NCBI GenBank assembly: GCA_945632055.1
Contig: CALZCU010000029.1
Span: forward strand, 1-8,010
Length of the DNA stretch: 8,010 nt
Direction of reading: 5' to 3'
Source of the DNA: an uncultured Ruminococcus sp.
Lineage (GTDB): Bacteria; Bacillota; Clostridia; Oscillospirales; Acutalibacteraceae
Shown: one piece after another, positions 1-5,484 of the stretch
Layout: each line of letters starts with the position of its first letter
Position numbering within the stretch: position 1 is the first letter of the stretch
The notes under the pieces: generated by a model
Told to the model about the DNA's origin: nothing
Seen by the model: only the letters and a program-made list of their open reading frames with translations
Database searches by the model: none
Program-made: the position numbers and the translations under genes

Positions 1-187
1 CTGCAATAATTACGCCAAAGCCGTTTTTCTTTGCGTTTGCCGAAAACTCGATTGCAGCGTCGGGTGTTCTGTGAGCGCTCATTACGTGCACCTCGTACTC
101 AACGCCGACATCCTTTAACTTTTTGACAGCCTTTGACACTACGGGAAAATCACTGTCTGAACCCATTATGATTGCAACCTTCTTCAT
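1..187 (-). CDS. purE: PurE, N5-carboxyaminoimidazole ribonucleotide mutase (5' part only, runs off left edge)
   Basis: The first 62 codons are visible and the gene continues beyond base 1. The product begins MKKVAIIMGSDSD and carries the MGSDSD and SAHRTP signatures of class I PurE, which build the nucleotide-binding site and hold the catalytic histidine of the SAHRTP loop. The enzyme moves the carboxyl group of N5-carboxyaminoimidazole ribonucleotide to C4, giving 4-carboxy-5-aminoimidazole ribonucleotide in cytoplasmic de novo purine synthesis. The start is set by an AAAGGAG ribosome binding site at 194-200, six bases before the ATG. A sigma-A-like promoter lies just upstream at 268-296, so purE is probably the first gene of a transcript continuing left. 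Whether other pur genes follow cannot be seen. Family assignment is very secure despite the truncation. Confidence 0.95.
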   Translation of the reverse strand, partial: MKKVAIIMGSDSDFPVVSKAVKKLKDVGVEYEVHVMSAHRTPDAAIEFSANAKKNGFGVIIA

Positions 188-211
188 AATATGCTCCTTT
201 TCTGCTTCACA

Positions 212-240
212 ATATACAGTACGACTGAAAAACTGTATAT
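212..240 (-). promoter_or_regulatory. Inverted repeat in the purE leader (possible operator or RNA hairpin)
   Basis: Perfect nine-base arms, ATATACAGT and ACTGTATAT, flank an 11-base loop. The repeat lies between the predicted purE transcription start (near 261) and the ribosome binding site at 194-200. It could fold in the leader RNA or bind a dimeric repressor. It does not resemble the Bacillus PurBox (CGAA-containing), and the leader of about 75 nt is too short to hold a purine riboswitch plus expression platform. The repeat is seen directly; function is inferred. Confidence 0.45.
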
Positions 241-267
241 GTCTGCTTATATTTTAATATCTTTTAT

Positions 268-296
268 ATTATATTAAAAAACTGTTAAAATTTCAA
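268..296 (-). promoter_or_regulatory. Sigma-A-type promoter for purE
   Basis: On the minus strand a -35 box TTGAAA (291-296) and a perfect -10 box TATAAT (268-273) are separated by exactly 17 bases. Transcription would start near 261, giving a leader of about 75 nt. The upstream band-7 operon terminates just before it at 333-354, which fits purE having its own promoter. Confidence 0.8.
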
Positions 297-332
297 TAGA
301 ATACGGGAAATATTTTACAAACAATTAAATCA

Positions 333-354
333 GGCGCAGCCGTCTGACTGCGCC
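333..354 (-). terminator. Rho-independent terminator of the nfeD/band-7 operon
   Basis: Downstream of the band-7 stop codon, a GC-rich hairpin with arms GGCGCAGTC and GGCTGCGCC (one G-U wobble) closes a four-base AGAC loop. It is followed on the minus strand by the moderately T-rich run TGATTTAATTGTT. It sits 13 bases past the stop, and the purE promoter begins only 37 bases further on. The U-tract is imperfect, so termination may be partial. Confidence 0.75.
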
Positions 355-367
355 GTAAGATATTGTG

Positions 368-1273
368 TTATGCTTTTGGTACATCGTCCTTCCAGAGCTC
401 TCTTACTGCAGTTACATTACCTGCAAGACCCTGAATATCGGACGGAATAATGATTTTTGTTGCCTTGCCGTCTGCTGCCTTTGCAAAGGCTTCAAGCGAT
501 TTGAGCTGAATAATGCGGTCTGTCGGCGAAGCCTCGTTGAGCATACGGAGAGCGTCTGCGTTAGCCTTCTGAACAGTCAGAATAGCCTCAGCCTCACCCT
601 GTGCTTCACGGATTTTCTGCTCCTTGACAGCGTCAGCCTTGAGGATTGCAGACTCCTTCATACCCTCGGCAACAAGAATCTGACTGCGCTTTTCGCCCTC
701 TGCATCAAGGATTCTTGCACGGCGCTCACGCTCAGCCTTCATCTGCTTCTCCATTGCGTCCTGAATTTCTCTGGGCGGCAGAATGTTTTTAAGCTCGACA
801 CGAATAACCTTGATACCCCATGCGTCTGTAGCTTCGTCAAGGATAATTCTGATTTTGTCGTTGATTGTGTCACGAGATGTAAGCGTATTGTCAAGCTCAA
901 GGTCGCCGATGATGTTACGCAGAGTAGTTGCTGTGAGATTTTCAATTGCGCTCAGTGGGCGCTCAACACCGTAGCAATAGAGCTTCGGGTCGGTAATTTC
1001 AAAATACACAACCGTATCAATCTGCATTGTTACATTATCTCTTGTGATAACAGGCTGGGGCGGAAAGTCAACAACCTGCTCTTTTAATGAAACCTTTTTT
1101 GAAATTTTATCAATGAAAGGAATTTTTACATGAAGTCCTGTGTCCCATGTTGCATAATATGCGCCGAGTCGCTCGATAACATAGGCGTGAGCCTGAGGAA
1201 CGATTTTGATATTGCTTACGATAATGAGCAATACTACCAGAACAATTATTCCGACTATAATTAATCCAACCAT
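368..1273 (-). CDS. SPFH/band-7 (stomatin/paraslipin-like) membrane protein
   Basis: The 301-residue product has one N-terminal membrane segment (about residues 2-20), then a band-7/SPFH domain starting around IVPQAHAYVIERLG (residues 25-38) and continuing with GLHVKIPFIDK to about residue 190. A charged helical segment rich in E, A, K and R (about 175-245) is the expected coiled-coil used for oligomerisation. LPPREIQDAMEKQMKAERE (about 166-184) is typical of the paraslipin/QmcA branch. Family members form large membrane-anchored cages linked to membrane microdomains and proteolytic quality control; the exact role here is unknown. Its upstream partner is an NfeD-like gene, a conserved pairing (compare ybbJ/qmcA in E. 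coli). Its ribosome binding site AAGGAG overlaps the NfeD stop codon, so the two are probably translationally coupled. Length is normal and the gene is intact. Confidence 0.93.
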   Translation of the reverse strand: MVGLIIVGIIVLVVLLIIVSNIKIVPQAHAYVIERLGAYYATWDTGLHVKIPFIDKISKKVSLKEQVVDFPPQPVITRDNVTMQIDTVVYFEITDPKLYCYGVERPLSAIENLTATTLRNIIGDLELDNTLTSRDTINDKIRIILDEATDAWGIKVIRVELKNILPPREIQDAMEKQMKAERERRARILDAEGEKRSQILVAEGMKESAILKADAVKEQKIREAQGEAEAILTVQKANADALRMLNEASPTDRIIQLKSLEAFAKAADGKATKIIIPSDIQGLAGNVTAVRELWKDDVPKA

Positions 1274-1285
1274 AATAATATCTCC

Positions 1286-1729
1286 TTAAACTTCGTTAAT
1301 AGGTTCTACCAGAAGCTTTACACCTTCGATTGCAAGCACCTTAACCTTGCTGTCCTTATAAATTGGAGCTGAGTCTGATTTTGCCGACCAGATTTCTCCC
1401 TCAACCTTTACCTGACCGATTTTCTGAGCGTCCTCAATGCCGCTGAGAACAACCGCTGTTTTGCCTATAAGCCTGTTTGCGTTTGTTTCAATGTTGCCTT
1501 TTCTGCTCTTCATTTTCCTGATAAGAGGGCGGGTTACAATAAGCGAAATGAGAGTTACCGCAAGAAAAGCAGCCGATTGAATCGGAATTGAATCGGTAAA
1601 AATTGATGTAATCGCCGCACAGACTGAGCCGAACACAAACCAGATTGACACAAGCTGTGCCGTAAATGCTTCGCAAACTGCCATAAAGACGGCAAATCCT
1701 ATCCAGATAAAGGGCATATATTCTTCCAT
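1286..1729 (-). CDS. NfeD-like membrane protein with C-terminal OB-fold
   Basis: The 147-residue product is the short NfeD type without the serine protease domain. Three or so hydrophobic segments (about residues 6-24, 28-45 and 50-68) precede a basic linker RKMKSRKG. The C-terminal beta-rich domain (about 84-145), starting at NRLIGKTAVVL and containing EIWSAKSDSAPIYKDSKVKV, matches the NfeD OB-fold pattern of G-x-a-x-WsA followed by V-x-V and a final L-x-V. Such proteins bind and are thought to organise SPFH proteins in the membrane; the band-7 gene lies 12 bases downstream. The start is supported by an AAGGAG ribosome binding site at 1737-1742, seven bases before the ATG. Transcription comes from a promoter at 1753-1781. 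A 97-codon open frame overlapping its start in another frame is a shadow. Confidence 0.9.
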   Translation of the reverse strand: MEEYMPFIWIGFAVFMAVCEAFTAQLVSIWFVFGSVCAAITSIFTDSIPIQSAAFLAVTLISLIVTRPLIRKMKSRKGNIETNANRLIGKTAVVLSGIEDAQKIGQVKVEGEIWSAKSDSAPIYKDSKVKVLAIEGVKLLVEPINEV

Positions 1730-1752
1730 AAGCCTTCTCCTTTCCTGCTACA

Positions 1753-1781
1753 ATTTTATCATAACAAGAGAGAATAGTCAA
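1753..1781 (-). promoter_or_regulatory. Sigma-A-type promoter for the nfeD/band-7 operon
   Basis: On the minus strand, -35 TTGACT (1776-1781) and -10 TAAAAT (1753-1758) are 17 bases apart, and TG one base before the -10 makes it an extended -10. The predicted start near 1746 leaves a leader of only about 17 nt, with the AAGGAG site close to its 5' end. Confidence 0.75.
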
Positions 1782-1811
1782 ATTATTCAGCAGAATATTT
1801 TAATATAAATA

Positions 1812-1840
1812 TACACATTTTAATTATTATATGCTATAAT
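1812..1840 (+). promoter_or_regulatory. Promoter for the DUF4364 gene, extended -10
   Basis: TGCTATAAT (1832-1840) is a perfect extended -10 box. The matching -35 position is TACACA (1812-1817), four of six to consensus, with a 17-base spacer. The predicted start near 1847 falls inside a 12-base AT palindrome (1841-1852). An AGGTGA ribosome binding site at 1861-1866 follows. Confidence 0.65.
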
Positions 1841-1870
1841 ATAATTAATTATTAAATTGCAGGTGATTTT

Positions 1871-2476
1871 ATGGCTTTTGATACATTTGACGAGGGCGTT
1901 GCCCCCGGCGGAATCAGAAATAAAAATGAAATCAGAGTATTGATTTGCTATGTATTTAATTCTGTTAAAGAAAATATGGATAAGGACTTAGTTGTTGAGG
2001 CTTTAAGAGAGGACGAGCTTGTAAACTACTTTGAAGCCGCCGCCGTATTCGACGAGCTTGTTAACAACGGAATCCTTAAAGAAAGCGAGATTGTTGACAA
2101 CAAGCAGACCTATGAGCTGTCCGAAAACGGAAAAATGATTGCCGACCAGCTTGAAACAACCCTTTCTTATACAGCCAGAAACAAGGCTTGCGTATGTGCA
2201 ATAAGACTTCTCGGTGAAAAGAAAAAGCAGAGGGAAAACTCGGTTGAAATCGTAAAAAATGATAACGGATACGATATTATCTGCAAAATTTCGGGCGGCA
2301 GTCTGAATTTACTTACATTTTCTCTGTTTGCGCCGACCTATCAGCAGGCTCTGATTATGAAAAAGAATTTTTATGAAAGTCCGACAGCTGTTTACAAGGT
2401 GATGCTTGCGCTTATGACGAATGACAAGGAAAGCGTCGGAGAAGCACTTGAAGCATTGTACGGCTTAGCACTGTAA
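1871..2476 (+). CDS. DUF4364 family protein (predicted winged-helix, Clostridia)
   Basis: The 201-residue product starts MAFDTFDEGVAPGGIRNKNE and matches my recollection of the DUF4364 family: an acidic N-terminus, then a winged-helix-like region (about residues 17-95) containing IRVLICYVFNSVKENMDK, FDELVNNGILKES and TYELSENGKMIADQLE. The last two resemble the recognition-helix and wing part of small transcription regulators. The C-terminal half (about 105-195) is an alpha/beta region of unknown role. No signal peptide or membrane segment is visible, so it is probably cytoplasmic. It has its own promoter, diverging from the nfeD operon, and ends one base from the stop of convergent bofA. No biochemical function is established for the family to my knowledge; a DNA-binding role is inference from fold-like features. 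Confidence 0.82.
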   Translation: MAFDTFDEGVAPGGIRNKNEIRVLICYVFNSVKENMDKDLVVEALREDELVNYFEAAAVFDELVNNGILKESEIVDNKQTYELSENGKMIADQLETTLSYTARNKACVCAIRLLGEKKKQRENSVEIVKNDNGYDIICKISGGSLNLLTFSLFAPTYQQALIMKKNFYESPTAVYKVMLALMTNDKESVGEALEALYGLAL

Positions 2477-2477
2477 T

Positions 2478-2738
2478 TCAGAAAAACAAATTAAGCGAGA
2501 GCAGGAGCGTTACGCCCGGTACTCCGCCTGCAACGGAAACTATTATTGACAGCAGGCTGACAGGCAGAAAAACCCCCGTCAGTCCCGAGCTGAGATTGAC
2601 TGCAAGCAGTGTTGCTCCGCCAACGGACATTGATAACAGCGCCCTTTTGAAAGGGTGCTTGTTTTTTCCTATGTAATAAATTACCGTAAAAATTATCAGC
2701 ACCGCACCGAAAACTGCGGCTATTCCCCACCAAGGCAT
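2478..2738 (-). CDS. bofA: BofA-family pro-sigma-K processing regulator
   Basis: With a start at 2738 the product is 86 residues (MPWWGIAAVFGAV...), close to the 87 of Bacillus subtilis BofA. Hydrophobic segments lie at about residues 5-23, 33-48 and 54-80, followed by the C-terminal block LPVSLLSIIVSVAGGVPGV typical of PF07441. In B. subtilis, BofA sits in the outer forespore membrane and with SpoIVFA inhibits the protease SpoIVFB until the forespore signals pro-sigma-K cleavage. Asn48 is kept, while the residues aligned with Asn61 and Thr64 are both serine. The start at 2738 is preferred over an in-frame ATG at 2789 because a GGAG site (2748-2751) lies nine bases before it and the upstream codons fall inside the secG terminator. 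No sporulation neighbours are present. Its promoter was not identified. Confidence 0.85.
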   Translation of the reverse strand: MPWWGIAAVFGAVLIIFTVIYYIGKNKHPFKRALLSMSVGGATLLAVNLSSGLTGVFLPVSLLSIIVSVAGGVPGVTLLLSLNLFF

Positions 2739-2766
2739 AATACACAACTCCGTATAGAAAAGAAAA

Positions 2767-2796
2767 TAGACCGTCGGACATACATCCAACGGTCTA
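2767..2796 (-). terminator. Strong rho-independent terminator downstream of secG
   Basis: On the minus strand, arms TAGACCGTTGGA and TCCGACGGTCTA pair over 12 positions (one U-G wobble) around the six-base loop TGTATG. A U-tract TTTTCTTTT (2758-2766) follows directly. The hairpin begins 32 bases after the secG stop. It lies between secG and bofA, so it should largely isolate bofA from the secG promoter. Confidence 0.9.
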
Positions 2797-2828
2797 TAAT
2801 TATGCTTGAAGCTATTTAAATATTACTG

Positions 2829-3086
2829 TTAACCTGTGATAACCTTAAAATAGGAAAGCACATTAAGTACAATTACAAAGAGTACGAAAACAGCAGCAAA
2901 TACCTTTGTCCAGCGGGAAAGAAAAGCGTCAATTGAACGAGCCTTGTTTTTTGAGAAGTAGGAGTCAGCTGCACCTGTAACTACGCCAAGACCCTGCTGA
3001 TTACCCTCCTGAAGGATGATTACAACGATAATTGCAACTGAAACCAAGGCGAGAACAACGCCGAGAACAATGCCTAAAACACCCAT
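2829..3086 (-). CDS. secG: SecG, preprotein translocase subunit
   Basis: The 85-residue product has two membrane helices (about residues 3-26 and 60-80) joined by a cytoplasmic loop with the SecG pattern LQEGNQQGLGVVTG, a phenylalanine-containing stretch, and LSRWTKVFAAVF at the start of the second helix. SecG is the small accessory subunit of the SecYEG channel and helps SecA-driven export across the cytoplasmic membrane. The start at 3086 is chosen because AAAGGAAG (3094-3101) lies seven bases upstream, between this ATG and another in-frame ATG at 3104; the longer version would put the ribosome binding site inside the coding region. The gene is monocistronic by appearance, with a promoter at 3148-3176 and a strong terminator at 2767-2796. 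In many Firmicutes secG sits beside rnr and smpB; those are absent here. Confidence 0.93.
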   Translation of the reverse strand: MGVLGIVLGVVLALVSVAIIVVIILQEGNQQGLGVVTGAADSYFSKNKARSIDAFLSRWTKVFAAVFVLFVIVLNVLSYFKVITG

Positions 3087-3093
3087 TTTTATT

Positions 3094-3101
3094 CTTCCTT
3101 T
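3094..3101 (-). promoter_or_regulatory. Ribosome binding site that fixes the secG start
   Basis: AAAGGAAG on the minus strand lies seven bases before the ATG at 3084-3086 and directly after another in-frame ATG at 3102-3104. This supports the shorter 85-residue protein. Confidence 0.75.
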
Positions 3102-3147
3102 CATAAGATGATATAATACGCATTAAATTGCATTAATTAACTATTCT

Positions 3148-3176
3148 ATAGTAACACATAAATATTAATTTTGCAA
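3148..3176 (-). promoter_or_regulatory. Sigma-A-type promoter for secG
   Basis: On the minus strand, -35 TTGCAA (3171-3176) and -10 TACTAT (3148-3153) are 17 bases apart. TG one base upstream of the -10 makes it extended. The predicted start is near 3141, giving a leader of about 55 nt. Confidence 0.72.
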
Positions 3177-3227
3177 GAGAAATTTTATATTTTTTACGGT
3201 TTACCTGTAAAAAGTTTTAGCCGTTAA

Positions 3228-5468
3228 TCAGATTAACGAGAGCTGCTCGTCTGTTGTATCCTCATTTGAGGGCAACGCTCCGAGCGCAGGAAGCGAGCGT
3301 GTTCTGTATCTCTGCGGCTTTGCAAAGTCACCCTCGCTGTATTCGGAAATTTCAAAAAGCCTGTGACCTTTTTTCAGCTTCATAACGGCTACGCCCTGAG
3401 TGGAACGGGTTGTTTTCAGCGACAGCGCACCTGTGTGAACAAGCAACATTCTGCCCGATGAGGCTTTGAACAGAACCTCCTTGTCATCACTGAGGAACAA
3501 CATTCCCGTCAGCGGAGATTTGTCCGAATAAGCTCCTGTCAGCTTTTTGCGGTTTGTCTTTGTGGCATATGCTTCAAGCGGTACCTTTGCCGCCTTGCCG
3601 TTTTCAAAGGCAAACAGAAGTATTCCCTTGTAATCCTTTGTTGCAACCATAAAGACAGCGTTTTCACCCTCGTCCATAGAGAGCTTTGCCGCTACATAAT
3701 CACCGAGAACACTTGCCTTTGTGTCGGCAAAATCAGCCGCCTTTGCCTTGTAAACCTGACATTTGTCGGTAAAGAACAGCAAATCGCAATTGTTGGAAAG
3801 CTCAATTTCCTGCATTATTTCATCGCCGTCCTTCAGCTTGTGCGTACTGCTCATACGCAATGACTGTGGAGTGATTTTTTTGAAATATCCCTCTTTCGTA
3901 AAGAAGAGCGTTACGGGATAATCGGGGATTTCCTCAATTTCGTCCTCGTATTTTGCGCTGTCCTCGTAGATAATAATACTCTTTCTTGGCTGACCGTATT
4001 TTTCGGCTATTGCCTTCAGCTCCTTGACTATTATCGTTTTGATTCTCGACTTGCTTTTAAGGATTTCGTCAAGCTCTGCAATTTCCTTTTCGAGATCCTC
4101 AATATCCTTTGTGCGCTTGAGAATGTACTCTCGGTTGAGGTGGCGGAGCTTGATTTCAGCCACATACTCAGCCTGAATTTTATCGATTCCGAAGCCAATC
4201 ATAAGGTTTGGAACTACCTCGACCTCTTCATCGGTTTCACGCACAATTTTTATAGCCTTGTCAATATCAAGCAGGATTTTTTCAAGTCCCTTTAAAAGGT
4301 GGAGCTTGTCTGCCTTTTTGCTTCGGTCAAAGAAGGTTCTGCGCTTTACGCACTCAATTCTGAAAGCCACCCATTCTTCAAGCAGTGCCTTTACTCCGAG
4401 CACCATTGGCACTCCGCCGATAAGGACATTGAAATTGCAGGCATACGAGTCCTCAAGGGTCGTGAAGCGGAAGAGCTTAGCCATCAGCTTTTCGGGGTCG
4501 ACTCCACGCTTTAAGTCAATTGTAATCTTCAGACCGTCGATACCTGTTTCATCACGAATATCGGAGATTTCCTTGACCTTGCCCTGCTTTACAAGGTCGA
4601 TGATTTTTTCAATGATGACCTCGCAGGTAGTCGTGCTCGGAATTGAGAGAACATCTATGCAGTTGGCAGACTTGTCGTATTCGTACTTTGCACGGAGCTT
4701 TATGCTTCCTCTGCCTGTTTCATAAATCTGATTAATAGCCTTTTCATCATAAATAATCTGACAGCCGCCGATAAAATCGGGAGCAGGCAGAGTTGATTTA
4801 ATATCGTGTTCGGGGTCACGAATCAGCAAAGCTGTTGTTTCGCAGATTTCCTTTAGGTTGAACGAGCAGATGTTGGAAGCCATACCTACCGCAATGCCTG
4901 TGTTTGCATTTACAAGCACAGACGGAAACGCAACGGGAAGCAGTGAAGGCTCCTTCATAGTGTTGTCGTAGTTATCGACAAAATCTACGGTATCCTTATC
5001 TATGTCACGAAAAAGCTCGGCGCATATCGGAGCAAGCTTTTCTTCGGTGTATCTTGAAGCCGCCCAAGCCATATCTCTGCTGTAGAATTTACCGAAGTTG
5101 CCCTTTGAGTCAATATAGGGGTGCAAAAGAGCCTCGTAGCCTCTTGACAAGCGCACCATTGTATCGTAAATTGCGGAATCGCCGTGAGGATTGAGCTTCA
5201 TTGTTGCACCGACAATATTTGCGGATTTTGTCCTGTTGCCTGTCAGAAGTCCCATTTTATACATTGTAAAGAGGAGCTTTCTGTGTGAGGGCTTGAAGCC
5301 GTCAATCTCGGGAATTGCTCTTGAGAGAATAACGCTCATCGCATAGGGCATATAGTTTTCACGAATGGTGGAAACTATCGGCTGTTCCACGACATCGCCT
5401 GCACCGTTAATTACTCCGTGAGTTTTGGGGGCAGTTGATTTTTGGGGATTTTTATTTTTAGAAGCCAT
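3228..5468 (-). CDS. parC: Type IIA topoisomerase subunit A, topoisomerase IV-like (divergent ParC)
   Basis: This 746-residue subunit cuts and rejoins DNA in partnership with the ATPase subunit encoded just upstream. The breakage-reunion domain spans about residues 30-440. The catalytic pair is Arg139-Tyr140 in AASRYTEEKL. The quinolone-determining loop reads NPHGDSAIYD (93-102) with the sensitive-type Ser98 and Asp102; the usual first histidine of HPHGD is Asn93. GIAVGMASN (191-199) is conserved, and a charged coiled-coil-like stretch covers about 440-490. The C-terminal pinwheel region (about 515-708) shows only about four blade-like repeats, and no GyrA box (QRRGGKG) is present. This argues for decatenation or relaxation (topoisomerase IV) rather than gyrase activity. 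An almost perfect ribosome binding site (5475-5483) lies six bases before the ATG, and the gene starts 16 bases after the B-subunit stop. Confidence 0.9.
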   Translation of the reverse strand: MASKNKNPQKSTAPKTHGVINGAGDVVEQPIVSTIRENYMPYAMSVILSRAIPEIDGFKPSHRKLLFTMYKMGLLTGNRTKSANIVGATMKLNPHGDSAIYDTMVRLSRGYEALLHPYIDSKGNFGKFYSRDMAWAASRYTEEKLAPICAELFRDIDKDTVDFVDNYDNTMKEPSLLPVAFPSVLVNANTGIAVGMASNICSFNLKEICETTALLIRDPEHDIKSTLPAPDFIGGCQIIYDEKAINQIYETGRGSIKLRAKYEYDKSANCIDVLSIPSTTTCEVIIEKIIDLVKQGKVKEISDIRDETGIDGLKITIDLKRGVDPEKLMAKLFRFTTLEDSYACNFNVLIGGVPMVLGVKALLEEWVAFRIECVKRRTFFDRSKKADKLHLLKGLEKILLDIDKAIKIVRETDEEVEVVPNLMIGFGIDKIQAEYVAEIKLRHLNREYILKRTKDIEDLEKEIAELDEILKSKSRIKTIIVKELKAIAEKYGQPRKSIIIYEDSAKYEDEIEEIPDYPVTLFFTKEGYFKKITPQSLRMSSTHKLKDGDEIMQEIELSNNCDLLFFTDKCQVYKAKAADFADTKASVLGDYVAAKLSMDEGENAVFMVATKDYKGILLFAFENGKAAKVPLEAYATKTNRKKLTGAYSDKSPLTGMLFLSDDKEVLFKASSGRMLLVHTGALSLKTTRSTQGVAVMKLKKGHRLFEISEYSEGDFAKPQRYRTRSLPALGALPSNEDTTDEQLSLI

Positions 5469-5474
5469 TGTTTT

Positions 5475-5483
5475 CCACCTCCT
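5475..5483 (-). promoter_or_regulatory. Near-perfect ribosome binding site for topoisomerase subunit A
   Basis: AGGAGGTGG on the minus strand is a nine-base site almost fully complementary to the 16S rRNA 3' end. It lies six bases before the ATG and one base after the stop codon of the B subunit, so both genes of the pair can be translated efficiently from one transcript. Confidence 0.85.
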
Positions 5484-5484
5484 G

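Noticed and set aside
365..1087. 240-codon open frame on the plus strand
   Set aside because: It lies fully antisense to the well-supported band-7 gene, encodes a cysteine- and leucine-rich sequence with no recognisable family, and has no ribosome binding site.
1488..1781. 97-codon minus-strand open frame starting upstream of nfeD
   Set aside because: It overlaps the NfeD-like gene in another frame, its start lies upstream of the predicted transcription start, and the protein shows no family features.
2739..2789. Upstream in-frame ATG extending BofA by 17 residues
   Set aside because: The extension would translate through the secG terminator hairpin; the downstream ATG has a spaced GGAG site and gives the family-typical length.
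3087..3104. Upstream in-frame ATG extending SecG by six residues
   Set aside because: The ribosome binding site lies inside this extension, and the shorter start gives a normal SecG N-terminus.
3182..3226. Terminator after the topoisomerase A gene
   Set aside because: The only stem is AT-rich (TTTTTAC with GTAAAAA around nine bases); no stable GC stem followed by a U-tract was found, so I do not call it.
4258..4725. 155-codon plus-strand open frame
   Set aside because: It is antisense to the conserved topoisomerase A core; its serine-rich composition is typical of a reverse-strand shadow.
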